Below, one piece after another: positions 25,817 through 34,675 of a stretch of 64,000 nucleotides of DNA. This DNA is from Pontibacter arcticus. Lineage in GTDB: Bacteria > Bacteroidota > Bacteroidia > Cytophagales > Hymenobacteraceae. Location: positions 1 to 64,000 of the forward strand of contig NZ_QMDV01000006.1 in the NCBI RefSeq assembly GCF_003284895.1, written 5' to 3'. The notes under the pieces were generated by a model, which saw only the letters and a program-made list of their open reading frames with translations, had not been told where the DNA came from and did not search any database. A program made the position numbers and the translations under genes. Within the stretch, counting starts at the first letter, position 1; the number at the start of each line of letters is the position of its first letter.

Positions 25817-28156
25817 ATGTATATCCTTAAAGAATTTCAGGAGAAGGCCGTAGATAAATTGCTTTCCCATACCTATGAGGCCTTGGGACAGCCTGCCCGG
25901 CAAGTCCCTATACTTTTAGAGGCCCCTACCGGCTCCGGCAAAACCGTCATGATGGCCTCCTTCCTGGAGCGGCTCACCGATGAGCTGCCCCTGCAGCCCG
26001 GCCTGCACGACAACGTAGCCTTTATTTGGTTTGCGCCTAACACGCTGCACATCCAGAGTTTCCAGAGCCTGCAGCAGCTCTACGCCGATACCAGCAAGCT
26101 CAACTGCATCGACCTGAGCAACCTGAGTGCCAGTCCGGTGCTCCACCCCAAAGACCTGCTCTTCGTGAACTGGAGCAGCGTAGACAGCCTGAAGAAAATA
26201 TGGCGACGTGAGAACGAGACCAGCACCAACCTGGAAACCCTGCTGGAGAAAACCCGTGCCAACGGCACTAAAATTATACTGGTGATTGACGAAGCACACC
26301 TTAGCGCCTTTACAGGAGCTCAGGCCGTGCAGGTGCGCCGTCTCATCAAAGCGGAGATAGAAATCTTGGTTACGGCCACACCGGCCACGCGCCCGCAGCG
26401 CAGCGTGTTTATCTCACGGCAGGAAGTGGTAAACGAGCAGATGATTAAAAAGGGTGTGCGCCTGAATATCGGCCTGGATCCCGAACAGCAAAATGGCGAG
26501 AACGTGCACGTGCATCTGCTGCGCACTGCTATGGCTAAGAAGGAAGAACTCAAAGAGCTGTATGAAGCCGAGTTGGGGCCGAACAAATTAAACCCGCTCC
26601 TGCTCATTCAGCTCCCCTCCGACAACGCCTCCCTCAGCGCAGAAGACAAATCTATACGCGACACACTGGTGGGGCTGCTCGACATGGAGTATGGTATCAG
26701 TACCTCCAACGGTAGGCTGGCTGTGTGGCTGTCTGGCGAGAAAGACAAAGACGGGTTAGAAGAGCCCAACGGATTTCAGGATGTGCTGATCTTTAAGCAA
26801 GCAATTGCCCAGGGGTGGAACTGTCCGCGTGCTGCCGTACTGGTAAGCTATCGCACCGTGCAGAGCCCGGATTTTGGGGTGCAGACAGTAGGCCGCATCC
26901 TGCGTATGCCGCACCAGCGCCATTACCAGCACGACGATCTGAACTACGGCTACGTGTACACCAACATCGAGAGCAGCCGCATCAACCTGGTGCCTGCAGA
27001 TGCCGATTTCTTTCTGCCGCAGTATGCCGAGCGGGTAAAACAGGAAAATATGCTTTTTGACACGCTTGCTTCGGCTACCATCATCAACGACCGTCCATCC
27101 AAAGGTGTGCTGAGCTCTGCTTTTGAGACGGTGTTCTTTAACCTGATGGCGCAGCGTTTTGGGGTAAGGCAACTTCCCGACCTAGACCTGTTCACGCCCC
27201 AGGCAGCGGAGCAGATTGAGCAGCAGACTTTGCTCAACAGGGAGGCATTCCGGCAGAACCTCTGGGAGTTTGATATAGATGAGCATCAGATCATAATACC
27301 CACCGATATTGAGCTGGACCCTTACGAGGTCAACGCTATTGTGCTGGAGACAAACCAGGTGCAGCGCTTTGCCATTACCGTGGCCGAGTTCAAGACTATG
27401 TTCGACCGCTTCTGCTACGACAACATCACCCGCCTGAACCGCTCCAAGAGCTGGAAAAAGCTTCGCGAAACACTCCTGCACTTCGCCGAGTATTACCTGG
27501 GGCTTTTTGAAACGGATGCCCGCAAGTTTTACCTGTACCCGCAAAACAAAGCCCTGCTGGTGCCACTCATTGCGCAGGCGCTCGAACGTTTTGAGGCTTG
27601 GCAGGCCGCACGAGGAAACGAGCATCGCCGGGTGGAAACTAAAGCCTGGGAAGTGCCGGAGCTACGCTACTACAGCGAGGTTTACGTGCACGCGGATGCG
27701 GTGCACCATGCCCTGGAGCCTTTCTTTGAGTACATAAACGCCTCCGATCCGGAGCGGCAATTCAAAGATTTTCTGGCACAGCATGCTAATAATATAGACT
27801 GGTGGTACAAAAACGGTGACCAGGGGAAAGAGCACTTTGCGGTGCCTTACACCAACCTACAGGGGGAGCTCGCCCTGTTCTATGTGGACTTCATCGTCAA
27901 GTTCAAGTCTGGTAAGATCGGCCTGTTCGACACCAAAACAAGAAGATCTGATCAGGAGGCCCCCAACAAGCACAATGCCTTGGTGGCGTACATGGAGCAG
28001 GAAAATGCCACCAACCCAGCTCGCCAGCTTATTGGTGGTGTCCTGATACGGGAAGAGCTTGGCGGCGTGATAACCTTCCGGTACTGCTCCAACAGAATAG
28101 AAGATACAAATGACTTAACTGGTTGGAATTTCTTAAACCCTGCCGAACTGGCATAA
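25817..28156 (+). CDS. res: Type III-like restriction helicase-nuclease (Res)
   Basis: 779 residues. Superfamily 2 helicase motifs: LEAPTGSGKTVM (35-46), VIDEAHLSAF near 153, LVTATPATR, QGWNCPRAAVL and VQTVGRILRM. Near residues 690-710, YVDFIVKFKSGKIGLFDTKT has the D-x(n)-D-x-K form of a PD-(D/E)xK nuclease, the normal C-terminal module of Res. It starts two bases after mod. Typical Res proteins are longer (about 900-1000 residues). It is expected to cleave unmodified DNA together with Mod. Confidence 0.88.
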   Translation: MYILKEFQEKAVDKLLSHTYEALGQPARQVPILLEAPTGSGKTVMMASFLERLTDELPLQPGLHDNVAFIWFAPNTLHIQSFQSLQQLYADTSKLNCIDLSNLSASPVLHPKDLLFVNWSSVDSLKKIWRRENETSTNLETLLEKTRANGTKIILVIDEAHLSAFTGAQAVQVRRLIKAEIEILVTATPATRPQRSVFISRQEVVNEQMIKKGVRLNIGLDPEQQNGENVHVHLLRTAMAKKEELKELYEAELGPNKLNPLLLIQLPSDNASLSAEDKSIRDTLVGLLDMEYGISTSNGRLAVWLSGEKDKDGLEEPNGFQDVLIFKQAIAQGWNCPRAAVLVSYRTVQSPDFGVQTVGRILRMPHQRHYQHDDLNYGYVYTNIESSRINLVPADADFFLPQYAERVKQENMLFDTLASATIINDRPSKGVLSSAFETVFFNLMAQRFGVRQLPDLDLFTPQAAEQIEQQTLLNREAFRQNLWEFDIDEHQIIIPTDIELDPYEVNAIVLETNQVQRFAITVAEFKTMFDRFCYDNITRLNRSKSWKKLRETLLHFAEYYLGLFETDARKFYLYPQNKALLVPLIAQALERFEAWQAARGNEHRRVETKAWEVPELRYYSEVYVHADAVHHALEPFFEYINASDPERQFKDFLAQHANNIDWWYKNGDQGKEHFAVPYTNLQGELALFYVDFIVKFKSGKIGLFDTKTRRSDQEAPNKHNALVAYMEQENATNPARQLIGGVLIREELGGVITFRYCSNRIEDTNDLTGWNFLNPAELA

Positions 28157-28166
28157 CCCTAAACTG

Positions 28167-28382
28167 ATGGCCCGAAAAGGATTAGATACCACATTTGTGC
28201 ACTACGGCATCCGCAAAGAGGATGTAAACATGATAGAAGCCCTTTGTACTGAGCATCAGCTCGATTTCGATTGGGTGAAGGAGGAGGTTCTCAAAAGCTT
28301 CCACGATCGCAAGATCAGCAATAAGGAGATGGACGAAAAAGCCATTGAGAAAATCATTGAGAAAGCCTTAGCTAAATTGTAG
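28167..28382 (+). CDS. Small DNA-modification-system-associated protein
   Basis: 71 residues, charged and helical (begins MARKGLDTTFVHYGIRKEDVN; ends in repeated EKIIEKALAKL). It is placed 10 bases after res and 5 before the DndD-like gene. Proteins of this size and position recur next to modification genes with DndD and HerA-like partners, and this looks like one of them. It may be an adaptor that bridges the restriction pair and the ATPases; no enzymatic motif is present. Confidence 0.7.
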   Translation: MARKGLDTTFVHYGIRKEDVNMIEALCTEHQLDFDWVKEEVLKSFHDRKISNKEMDEKAIEKIIEKALAKL

Positions 28383-28387
28383 AAGCC

Positions 28388-30385
28388 ATGCTCATCAAGC
28401 GTATCAAAGCCCGCAACTATAAAACCTACCTCAACCTGGACCTGAACATAGCTGTGCAGCCAGACAGGCCTATCATATTGATAGGGGGAGCGAACGGAGG
28501 CGGTAAAACCACTTTTTTCGAGGCTATTTATGGTGCCCTGTACGGCCTGCACATCAATACCTCCACAGAGTTCAAACAGCTGCTCAATGCCGGTGCTATC
28601 GGCAAAGAGGAAGAGCGTATTACGTTGGAACTGCACTTTAGCGGATTGGTAATCAACCAGGAGCAACAGTATGTGCTCACGCGCACCTATGCCCTGAATC
28701 CCGAAGGGAAGCCAGTAGAGAGTGTGAAGTTGAACATGAACGGCAGCATTTTCCAATACGGCACGGCTACCCCCTATGCGCAGCGTATGGAGCAGGAAGC
28801 CCAGGTAAACAAGATCATCAAGGCCAACCTCCCTAAAGAACTGAGCCGATACTTCCTGTTTGATGCCATGGAGGCTGGGAACCTGCTGAAGGAAGATCAG
28901 CTAAACCGGGTGATTCGGGAGAACATCGAAAACGTGATGGGCTTTAACAAATACATGAGCCTGTCCAGAGCGTCTGAAAACCTGCTACAGCAGTATACCG
29001 CTCAGCGCCTGCAAATAGAGAACGAGAAAAAGGAATACCTGACCCTGCTGGAGCAGAAGAAAGCAAAGGAAGCTGAGGGGCAGCGTTTACAGGAGCAGTT
29101 GGAGCAGGCCCTGGAGTATTCGGTGAGTAATAAACACCTCTACGAGAGCCTGAAGACAGGCATGAACCAGGAAGAAACGCTTAAAAGCAAAATTGAACAG
29201 GCGAAGGCACAGGTGGAATCCATTCTCCGGAAGGAAAGCCTGTACCACTCGGAGGTAGATGAGTTTGTCAAAAACATAGAGTCTCATGTGGCGCTTCCGA
29301 AGCTGGCAGCATCGCTGAAGCAGGAAATAGCGCTTATTTTTAAGAAGAACACTGAATCGGAGCAGCCTAGTAAAAAGGCGAGTCCCGAACTGGTTGAGAA
29401 AATTGTGTCCAAAGTAGCCGACTACCTGCAGCAACAGGAGCTATGGGCCCACTCGCTGTCTGTCAGCGATTTGGTGAGATATGTGATGGCATCTGAAAAA
29501 GTAAGCCCGGAAAACAACGAATATGGATTTCTGGAGCAGTCAGAGCTTAAGTCGTTGGAGCAACTGGTTAACAATCCTTATAAAAACCCATTTCCCGCGC
29601 TATTTCAGCAGCAGCTCGAACTAAACCTTTCTATACCTCAGATAGAAATGTTTCAAACCCAGGCTGAGCAAATGAAGGCGCAGATTGCCGGAAGCGACTA
29701 TACTTTACTGAAGCACTACGAAGACAACGAAGGCCGTATCAAGCAACTTGAGCTACAACAGAAACAACTAAGCGATGAGCTGAAGCAGATAGAAAAGCGC
29801 CTGCACCAATACGACATCCAAACGGGCCATGAGCCTGACCCTAAATATGATACCCTGCAAAAGCTACGTCCATTCTTTGAGGATACGGCTAACCAGTTAC
29901 TAAAGGCTAAAAAGCAGCAGATTGAGGCAAAGATGAAAAACGACCTGAACCTTAACCTGGCCGCTTACCGTGATGTGGTTGACAGAGTAGAGCTATCGGA
30001 AAATCTGAAAGACCTTACCTTTAAAATTTACCACAAGGCTGGCAACGAGATATACCTAAATCAACTGAACACTGCCTCGAAACAAGTAGTGGTACAGGTA
30101 CTACTCAAAGCTTTGCACGAATACGGTGACTACGACCCGCCTGTGATGATAGACACGGTGATGGGCGTACTGGACGAGACAAGCCGCACCACGCTACTGG
30201 AGAATTACTTCCCACAGCTTTCACACCAGACAATCCTTCTGAGCTCCGACAGCGAAATACGTCCTGAAAAGGATCTGGCTAAAATTGAGGCTTATGTTTC
30301 GAAAGTGTTTACGCTGCAGCGGGACAGGGAAGAGCAGTGTACGCAGATTTCAGAGGGTTACTTTGGGAAAACAATAGAGGACTAA
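28388..30385 (+). CDS. DndD-like SMC/Rad50-type ATPase
   Basis: 665 residues. Walker A GGANGGGKTTFFEAIYGAL begins at residue 33, a long central coiled coil spans about 190-300 and 420-500, and the C-terminal ATPase half has VVQVLLKAL, then PPVMIDTVMGVLDETSR as Walker B and D-loop. This is the layout of DndD, the ATPase of DNA phosphorothioation systems. No DndC (sulfurtransferase), DndA or DndB is present in the window, so thioation itself is not expected here. Its place after Mod/Res suggests DNA-end or DNA-structure sensing, which is inference. Confidence 0.82.
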   Translation: MLIKRIKARNYKTYLNLDLNIAVQPDRPIILIGGANGGGKTTFFEAIYGALYGLHINTSTEFKQLLNAGAIGKEEERITLELHFSGLVINQEQQYVLTRTYALNPEGKPVESVKLNMNGSIFQYGTATPYAQRMEQEAQVNKIIKANLPKELSRYFLFDAMEAGNLLKEDQLNRVIRENIENVMGFNKYMSLSRASENLLQQYTAQRLQIENEKKEYLTLLEQKKAKEAEGQRLQEQLEQALEYSVSNKHLYESLKTGMNQEETLKSKIEQAKAQVESILRKESLYHSEVDEFVKNIESHVALPKLAASLKQEIALIFKKNTESEQPSKKASPELVEKIVSKVADYLQQQELWAHSLSVSDLVRYVMASEKVSPENNEYGFLEQSELKSLEQLVNNPYKNPFPALFQQQLELNLSIPQIEMFQTQAEQMKAQIAGSDYTLLKHYEDNEGRIKQLELQQKQLSDELKQIEKRLHQYDIQTGHEPDPKYDTLQKLRPFFEDTANQLLKAKKQQIEAKMKNDLNLNLAAYRDVVDRVELSENLKDLTFKIYHKAGNEIYLNQLNTASKQVVVQVLLKALHEYGDYDPPVMIDTVMGVLDETSRTTLLENYFPQLSHQTILLSSDSEIRPEKDLAKIEAYVSKVFTLQRDREEQCTQISEGYFGKTIED

Positions 30386-30389
30386 GGCC

Positions 30390-31973
30390 ATGATCTTATT
30401 TAATAACATCAAAATAGCGGAAGGCATCCATGAGCTTTTAGGCAGCTTAAAAGAGCGTGTGGAGGAGCAGGTTAGCCTAAAGAAGTGGCATGAGCAGAAA
30501 GCTGTGTCAATCTCTCAGAACATGTTGCTGCGTGTCAGCTTCATCGCAGGCCTTTCAATGGCTGACAAACGCGAAGAGCAGGAAATACTGGACATGAAAT
30601 TGACTGCCAACGGCACCATGCATGACACGGTCTTTCAGCGTAACAACTTACAACCCCTGTGGTCGGCGGTGCTCAAGCTGCGGTATCAGCAAACTGATAT
30701 TGATATTGAGAACCCCAGCACGATGCGCAAAATTGTGAACTATGAGGTAAAGCGCGGAGCGGAGTTCTTGCTTCACGGAGATAACCTGAACAACTGGCTA
30801 AACGCACAAGTAAACCAGAATAGCCAGAACGCCTATGGCAGTATCCCAAGCCTAAGCCTACACATCGGCCATTACGAGGACGACTTGGAGGCGCATTTGG
30901 ACCTTAACTCAACTAATATTGCCAACACGCAAATTTTGATTGCGGGCACCACCGGTTCTGGAAAATCCAATACACTGGCGGTGCTAATCCACGAGCTCCG
31001 CTCTATTTCCATCGATACTTCTTATCCGGTTAATTTCCTGCTCTTCGACTATAAAGGAGAGTTTTCGGATCCGGCCAACAACGATTGGCTGCAGCTTTTT
31101 GAGGTGGACAGAACAGCTATCCTGGACCCTATCGTATCTCCCCTACCCTTCAACCCTTTTAAAGATTTTAGGGGTAAGACACAAAATGAGATCAACCTCT
31201 ACTCTACCGAACTATCCAATGCCTTGATGGCCATTGATAGCGCTCGTATCAGCGCCAATATGAACAACCGCCTGGCAGAGGCTATCATCAAAGCATACAA
31301 ATTGAACGGCAATGCGCCTATTGATTTTGAGCAGATACTGAAAGCCTACAATAGCCTACGCCCCGACAAAAAGCAGGATGAAGATGATAGTATCAGCTCT
31401 GTGCTGAAACAACTGATCCGAAGTAACCTTTTCATAAAAGAGGATCGGCTAGACCTGGTGCAGGAAAGCCTGATTATCAAAATGGATGGCTTTCCAAAGG
31501 AGGGACCTATTGCGAAAGCCATAGTTTACTTCATTATCTCGAAGCTTAATACGCTTTATGAGAAACTCCCCAAACAGGCAGTAGAGAATGACCTGGTGGA
31601 ACTTCGGCATTTCACTATCATTGATGAGGCACATTACATGCTGGGCTTTGATAACAAACCTCTCCGTGACCTGATTGCGGTTGGCCGTAACAAAGGACTA
31701 AGTATTATACTTGCTACACAGAACATGGATAGCTTTAAGAGCGAGCACTTTGACTTCTATGCCAATGCGCAGTACCCGCTCATCATGAAGCAGCAGTCCA
31801 TTAATGATGGGGTTATAAAGGATCTTTTCGGGGTGTCTGGTGGTGAGTTCCAGGAGATAAAGCAAGCCATATCCGGGCTTCAAAAGGGAGAGATCTTACT
31901 GAAAAACCCAACTGCCATTGCGCTTGGTATGGGCAAAAAGTATAAAAAGATTAAAGTAAGTCACCTTATTTAA
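30390..31973 (+). CDS. DndE-HerA fusion ATPase
   Basis: 527 residues. Residues 1-140 resemble DndE (SISQNMLLRVSFIAGLSM, VFQRNNLQPLWSAVLKLRYQ and the YEVKRGAEFL end). From 175 on it is a HerA/FtsK-type DNA-translocating ATPase: Walker A GTTGSGKSN at 186-194 and Walker B FTIIDEAHYML near 410. DndE binds nicked DNA in phosphorothioation systems and HerA proteins form hexameric pumps, so the fusion could load onto DNA at nicks and translocate. It is the last intact gene of the operon; its final codons overlap the duplicated segment shared with 14.5 kb. Confidence 0.8.
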   Translation: MILFNNIKIAEGIHELLGSLKERVEEQVSLKKWHEQKAVSISQNMLLRVSFIAGLSMADKREEQEILDMKLTANGTMHDTVFQRNNLQPLWSAVLKLRYQQTDIDIENPSTMRKIVNYEVKRGAEFLLHGDNLNNWLNAQVNQNSQNAYGSIPSLSLHIGHYEDDLEAHLDLNSTNIANTQILIAGTTGSGKSNTLAVLIHELRSISIDTSYPVNFLLFDYKGEFSDPANNDWLQLFEVDRTAILDPIVSPLPFNPFKDFRGKTQNEINLYSTELSNALMAIDSARISANMNNRLAEAIIKAYKLNGNAPIDFEQILKAYNSLRPDKKQDEDDSISSVLKQLIRSNLFIKEDRLDLVQESLIIKMDGFPKEGPIAKAIVYFIISKLNTLYEKLPKQAVENDLVELRHFTIIDEAHYMLGFDNKPLRDLIAVGRNKGLSIILATQNMDSFKSEHFDFYANAQYPLIMKQQSINDGVIKDLFGVSGGEFQEIKQAISGLQKGEILLKNPTAIALGMGKKYKKIKVSHLI

Positions 31974-31997
31974 GAATACTGATTTCTCAATTTAACC

Positions 31998-32057
31998 AAG
32001 TGGCAGCCAACAGGTTTTCCTGTTCCTATTGAAGTAGAGATAAAAGCGGTTTTATAG
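31998..32057 (+). pseudogene. Relic of a fic gene start after herA
   Basis: The first 19 codons align with the truncated fic gene at 14616 (WQPTGFPVPIEVEIKAV here, WKPTDLPVPIEVETKAV there). The start codon has become AAG and codon 20 is TAG, so it is dead. The upstream 65 bases also match across the two sites. A 44-codon open frame without a start follows at 32060-32194; I cannot assign it. Confidence 0.65.
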
Positions 32058-32206
32058 TAGGATACGACAGCCTACCCTTATTTGGTCGAGCCAAAACTAA
32101 TGAAGCGGATTATTTCACGTTGATCAGTTCCCTTAGACATCGGTTTGATCTGGAGTGTTTTTGGGAGCTGGAGCAGTATTGGCTGCCAGGTTAAAATGCG
32201 AATGTT

Positions 32207-32842
32207 ATGATGCCCTCCCTACCCATTGTTATCAGGTGCCCCAAGTGTGGGAACCAGATGAAAAAGCAGGTCCTTTACTCTGGCAATACCTTTGGCGCTG
32301 CTTACTATACTGATGGAAAGATGGAAGCACCGATGCTCCCGGAGCTCCCGCAGATCACTAAGTGCCCAGCCTGTAAAGAATTGTTCTGGATAGATGAAGC
32401 GGAAGAAGTAGGCGAGTACTTTCCTATGCCTCTGCTTCCCGGTGAAAAGGAAATTCCCTCAGTGCGGTTCCTATCCATTACGGATTACGACAAAGCACTA
32501 AGGAGGAAGCTTAGCCGCAGTAAGGAAGATGAGCTATACCTGAGGAGACAGTTGTGGTGGAGATTCAATGATCGTGTACGCCGAGGTAAAGCCTTGGTGA
32601 ACTCACCTCGGGAGGAGAGGATATGGAAAACAAACTTGGCCCTACTGGAGGGTATCTTGGATGATAATGACCCTGAGCAGCGGATCATGAAAGCAGAGGT
32701 GCTTCGCCATCTGGGCTTTTTTCTGTTGGCATCGACTAAACTTGAGTTTGTTAGGGATGAGCAGTATAAGCAGGTTGTGGATATAATAAAGCAAGCTTGT
32801 AAAGAGCAAAAAACGGAGGTCTTAAAAGTAGAGGATAATTAG
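32207..32842 (+). CDS. Zinc-ribbon protein of unknown function
   Basis: 211 residues; the start may be the first or second of two adjacent ATG codons. Two CxxC pairs, CPKCGNQ near residue 11 and CPACKEL near 53, form a zinc ribbon; the rest is helical and charged. It lies 56 bases before a TPR protein gene in the same direction, so the two may be co-transcribed. I do not recognise the family. Confidence 0.6.
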   Translation: MMPSLPIVIRCPKCGNQMKKQVLYSGNTFGAAYYTDGKMEAPMLPELPQITKCPACKELFWIDEAEEVGEYFPMPLLPGEKEIPSVRFLSITDYDKALRRKLSRSKEDELYLRRQLWWRFNDRVRRGKALVNSPREERIWKTNLALLEGILDDNDPEQRIMKAEVLRHLGFFLLASTKLEFVRDEQYKQVVDIIKQACKEQKTEVLKVEDN

Positions 32843-32897
32843 GCACAAGATCGGCTTTTGCCTGGGTGCCAGCTTTTAGGAAATAGTTGAAGGAAAC

Positions 32898-33740
32898 ATG
32901 GGAATATATGATTTTGTACTCTTAAAAGAGGGTGATAGCAACCGCTATGTAATGGAAGCAGAGCACTACTTCCAGGAAGGGAATGACTTACAGTATAAGC
33001 AGAGGAATTATACAGCAGCGAGCGAGTCTTACCTGAAGGCGATTCAGTTGAGACCAGATTACATCGAGGCGTTGAACAATCACGCCCAGAATCTCAGACT
33101 CAATATTAAGAACTATCAGGAAGCAATTATCTACTATACAAAAGTGATCGAGCTCAATCCAAAGCTAGAAGACGCCTTTTATAGAAGAGGGCTTTGTAAA
33201 GGGCTTTTGGGGGATCTTATTGGCCAGATTGATGACTATTCGAAAGTGATAGAGCTTGCTCCCACATCTGATAATTTTGTCTCAAGAGCGCTTATCAAGA
33301 AGAAAGCCAAAGACTACACCGGTGTAGTAGAAGATTGCAGTCAGGCAATTTCCTTAAATGATAACAGCTCATATGCCTATCAATTTAGAGGAGAGGCCAA
33401 AGCCGAGTTATATGACTTTAAGGAAGCCATTGCAGATTTGGAAAAAGCCATCGAAATAGAAGAAAGTAAAGCTAAGCGGGATCCAGCATACAAGCCCATG
33501 CTATTTGGTGCATTAAAAAGCTGTGCAGAAGCAAAATTCGCAGTAAATGACTTTCAGGGCTCATTGGATGGTGCCACGAAATTAATCTCTCTTTTCCCGA
33601 GCCACCCTTTGTCCTATGCATTAAGCGCTAGAGCCAAAGAAAAGCTAGGGGATACAGATGGCTATAGTAAAGATATGTCAGATTTCAAGCACTTAAATGA
33701 GCAACACGTGAAGAAGTATGGGGTGTCATTTGAAAAATGA
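32898..33740 (+). CDS. Tetratricopeptide-repeat protein
   Basis: 280 residues of TPR units, for example YTAASESYLKAIQLRPDY, YQEAIIYYTKVIELNPKL and DLIGQIDDYSKVIELAP, about six repeats in all. No signal peptide or catalytic motif. TPR solenoids bind partner proteins. It follows the zinc-ribbon gene and precedes a serine recombinase. Its function is unknown. Confidence 0.8.
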   Translation: MGIYDFVLLKEGDSNRYVMEAEHYFQEGNDLQYKQRNYTAASESYLKAIQLRPDYIEALNNHAQNLRLNIKNYQEAIIYYTKVIELNPKLEDAFYRRGLCKGLLGDLIGQIDDYSKVIELAPTSDNFVSRALIKKKAKDYTGVVEDCSQAISLNDNSSYAYQFRGEAKAELYDFKEAIADLEKAIEIEESKAKRDPAYKPMLFGALKSCAEAKFAVNDFQGSLDGATKLISLFPSHPLSYALSARAKEKLGDTDGYSKDMSDFKHLNEQHVKKYGVSFEK

Positions 33741-33907
33741 AAAAGTATCTCAGCTCTCCTTCTCCCCTCTTGGGCTTCACAAGTTTTTAAATGAAAACAC
33801 ATTTATCTATGTGAATTTTTGTGTATAACACTTTATAAATGTCCGTTTGTAAAATGTTATAACTAACTTTGACCCGAGTTTCACCTATATAATAAGGAGT
33901 AGCGAAG

Positions 33908-34597
33908 ATGAAGTACGTGGCTTACTACCGGGTCTCCACAAAGAAGCAAGGCCAGAGTGGGCTGGGTCTGGAGTCACAGCGCGAGATGGTGAAGGGCTTC
34001 CTCAAGCCCGGCGACACACTACTTGCCGAGCACATTGAGGTGGAGAGCGGCAAGCGCAACGACCGTCCGGAACTGGAGGCGGCCATCGCCCTGGCCAAGC
34101 GGGAGCAGGCCCAATTGCTGATTGCCAAACTGGATCGTCTCAGTCGTAACGCCGGGTTTATCTTTAAGCTGCGTGACAGCCACGTGGACTTTCTTGCTGT
34201 GGATATGCCCGATGCCAATACCCTGACCATCGGAATCTTCGCCGTATTGGCCCAGCATGAGCGGGAGTTAATCAGCTCCAGGACCAGAGCCGCGCTCCAG
34301 CAAAAGAAGCTACAGGGCTTTGCCTTGGGTACGCCTGAGAACCTGACCCAGGGAGCCAGGACAAAAGGACTTCAGATACGGCAGGAGAACGCAGCATCGC
34401 ACAAAGCCAACCGACAGGCCACGGAACTGATCCAGATGTATCGGGAAAAGGATATGACCTATCAGCAAATTGCTGACCGGCTTAACAGCCATGGCTTCAC
34501 CACCCGCAGGGGGAAGAAGTTCTTTGCCATCACCGTTCAGCGGCTTCACATCCGACAAGGGCAGCTTCAAACGGATGCCCTCACCAGCGTAGTTTAG
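33908..34597 (+). CDS. Serine recombinase (resolvase/invertase family)
   Basis: 229 residues. YYRVSTKKQGQSGLGLESQ holds the nucleophile Ser10; LIAKLDRLSRN and QHERELISSRTRAAL are the other family blocks. A C-terminal helix-turn-helix (TYQQIADRLNSHGFTTRRGKKF) binds the recombination site. An unusual strong Shine-Dalgarno AAGGAG at 33894-33899 stands 8 bases before the ATG, and TAACTTTG at 33864-33871 matches a Bacteroidetes -7 box. It may resolve plasmid multimers or be a relic of a transposon; no inverted ends are visible. Confidence 0.92.
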   Translation: MKYVAYYRVSTKKQGQSGLGLESQREMVKGFLKPGDTLLAEHIEVESGKRNDRPELEAAIALAKREQAQLLIAKLDRLSRNAGFIFKLRDSHVDFLAVDMPDANTLTIGIFAVLAQHERELISSRTRAALQQKKLQGFALGTPENLTQGARTKGLQIRQENAASHKANRQATELIQMYREKDMTYQQIADRLNSHGFTTRRGKKFFAITVQRLHIRQGQLQTDALTSVV

Positions 34598-34675
34598 GCT
34601 TACTATATTTATATTGAAAGTGCTTCATCTTTTGTATCTTATGTGGCATAAGAGTTATTACCCTATCCTCCTCCT

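Noticed and set aside
28388..31973. Classical DNA phosphorothioation (Dnd) system
   Set aside because: DndA, DndB and DndC are absent from the window; the neighbours are Mod and Res.
32060..32194. Open frame of 44 codons after the fic relic
   Set aside because: No start codon and no family; perhaps the end of a deleted gene, but I cannot support it.
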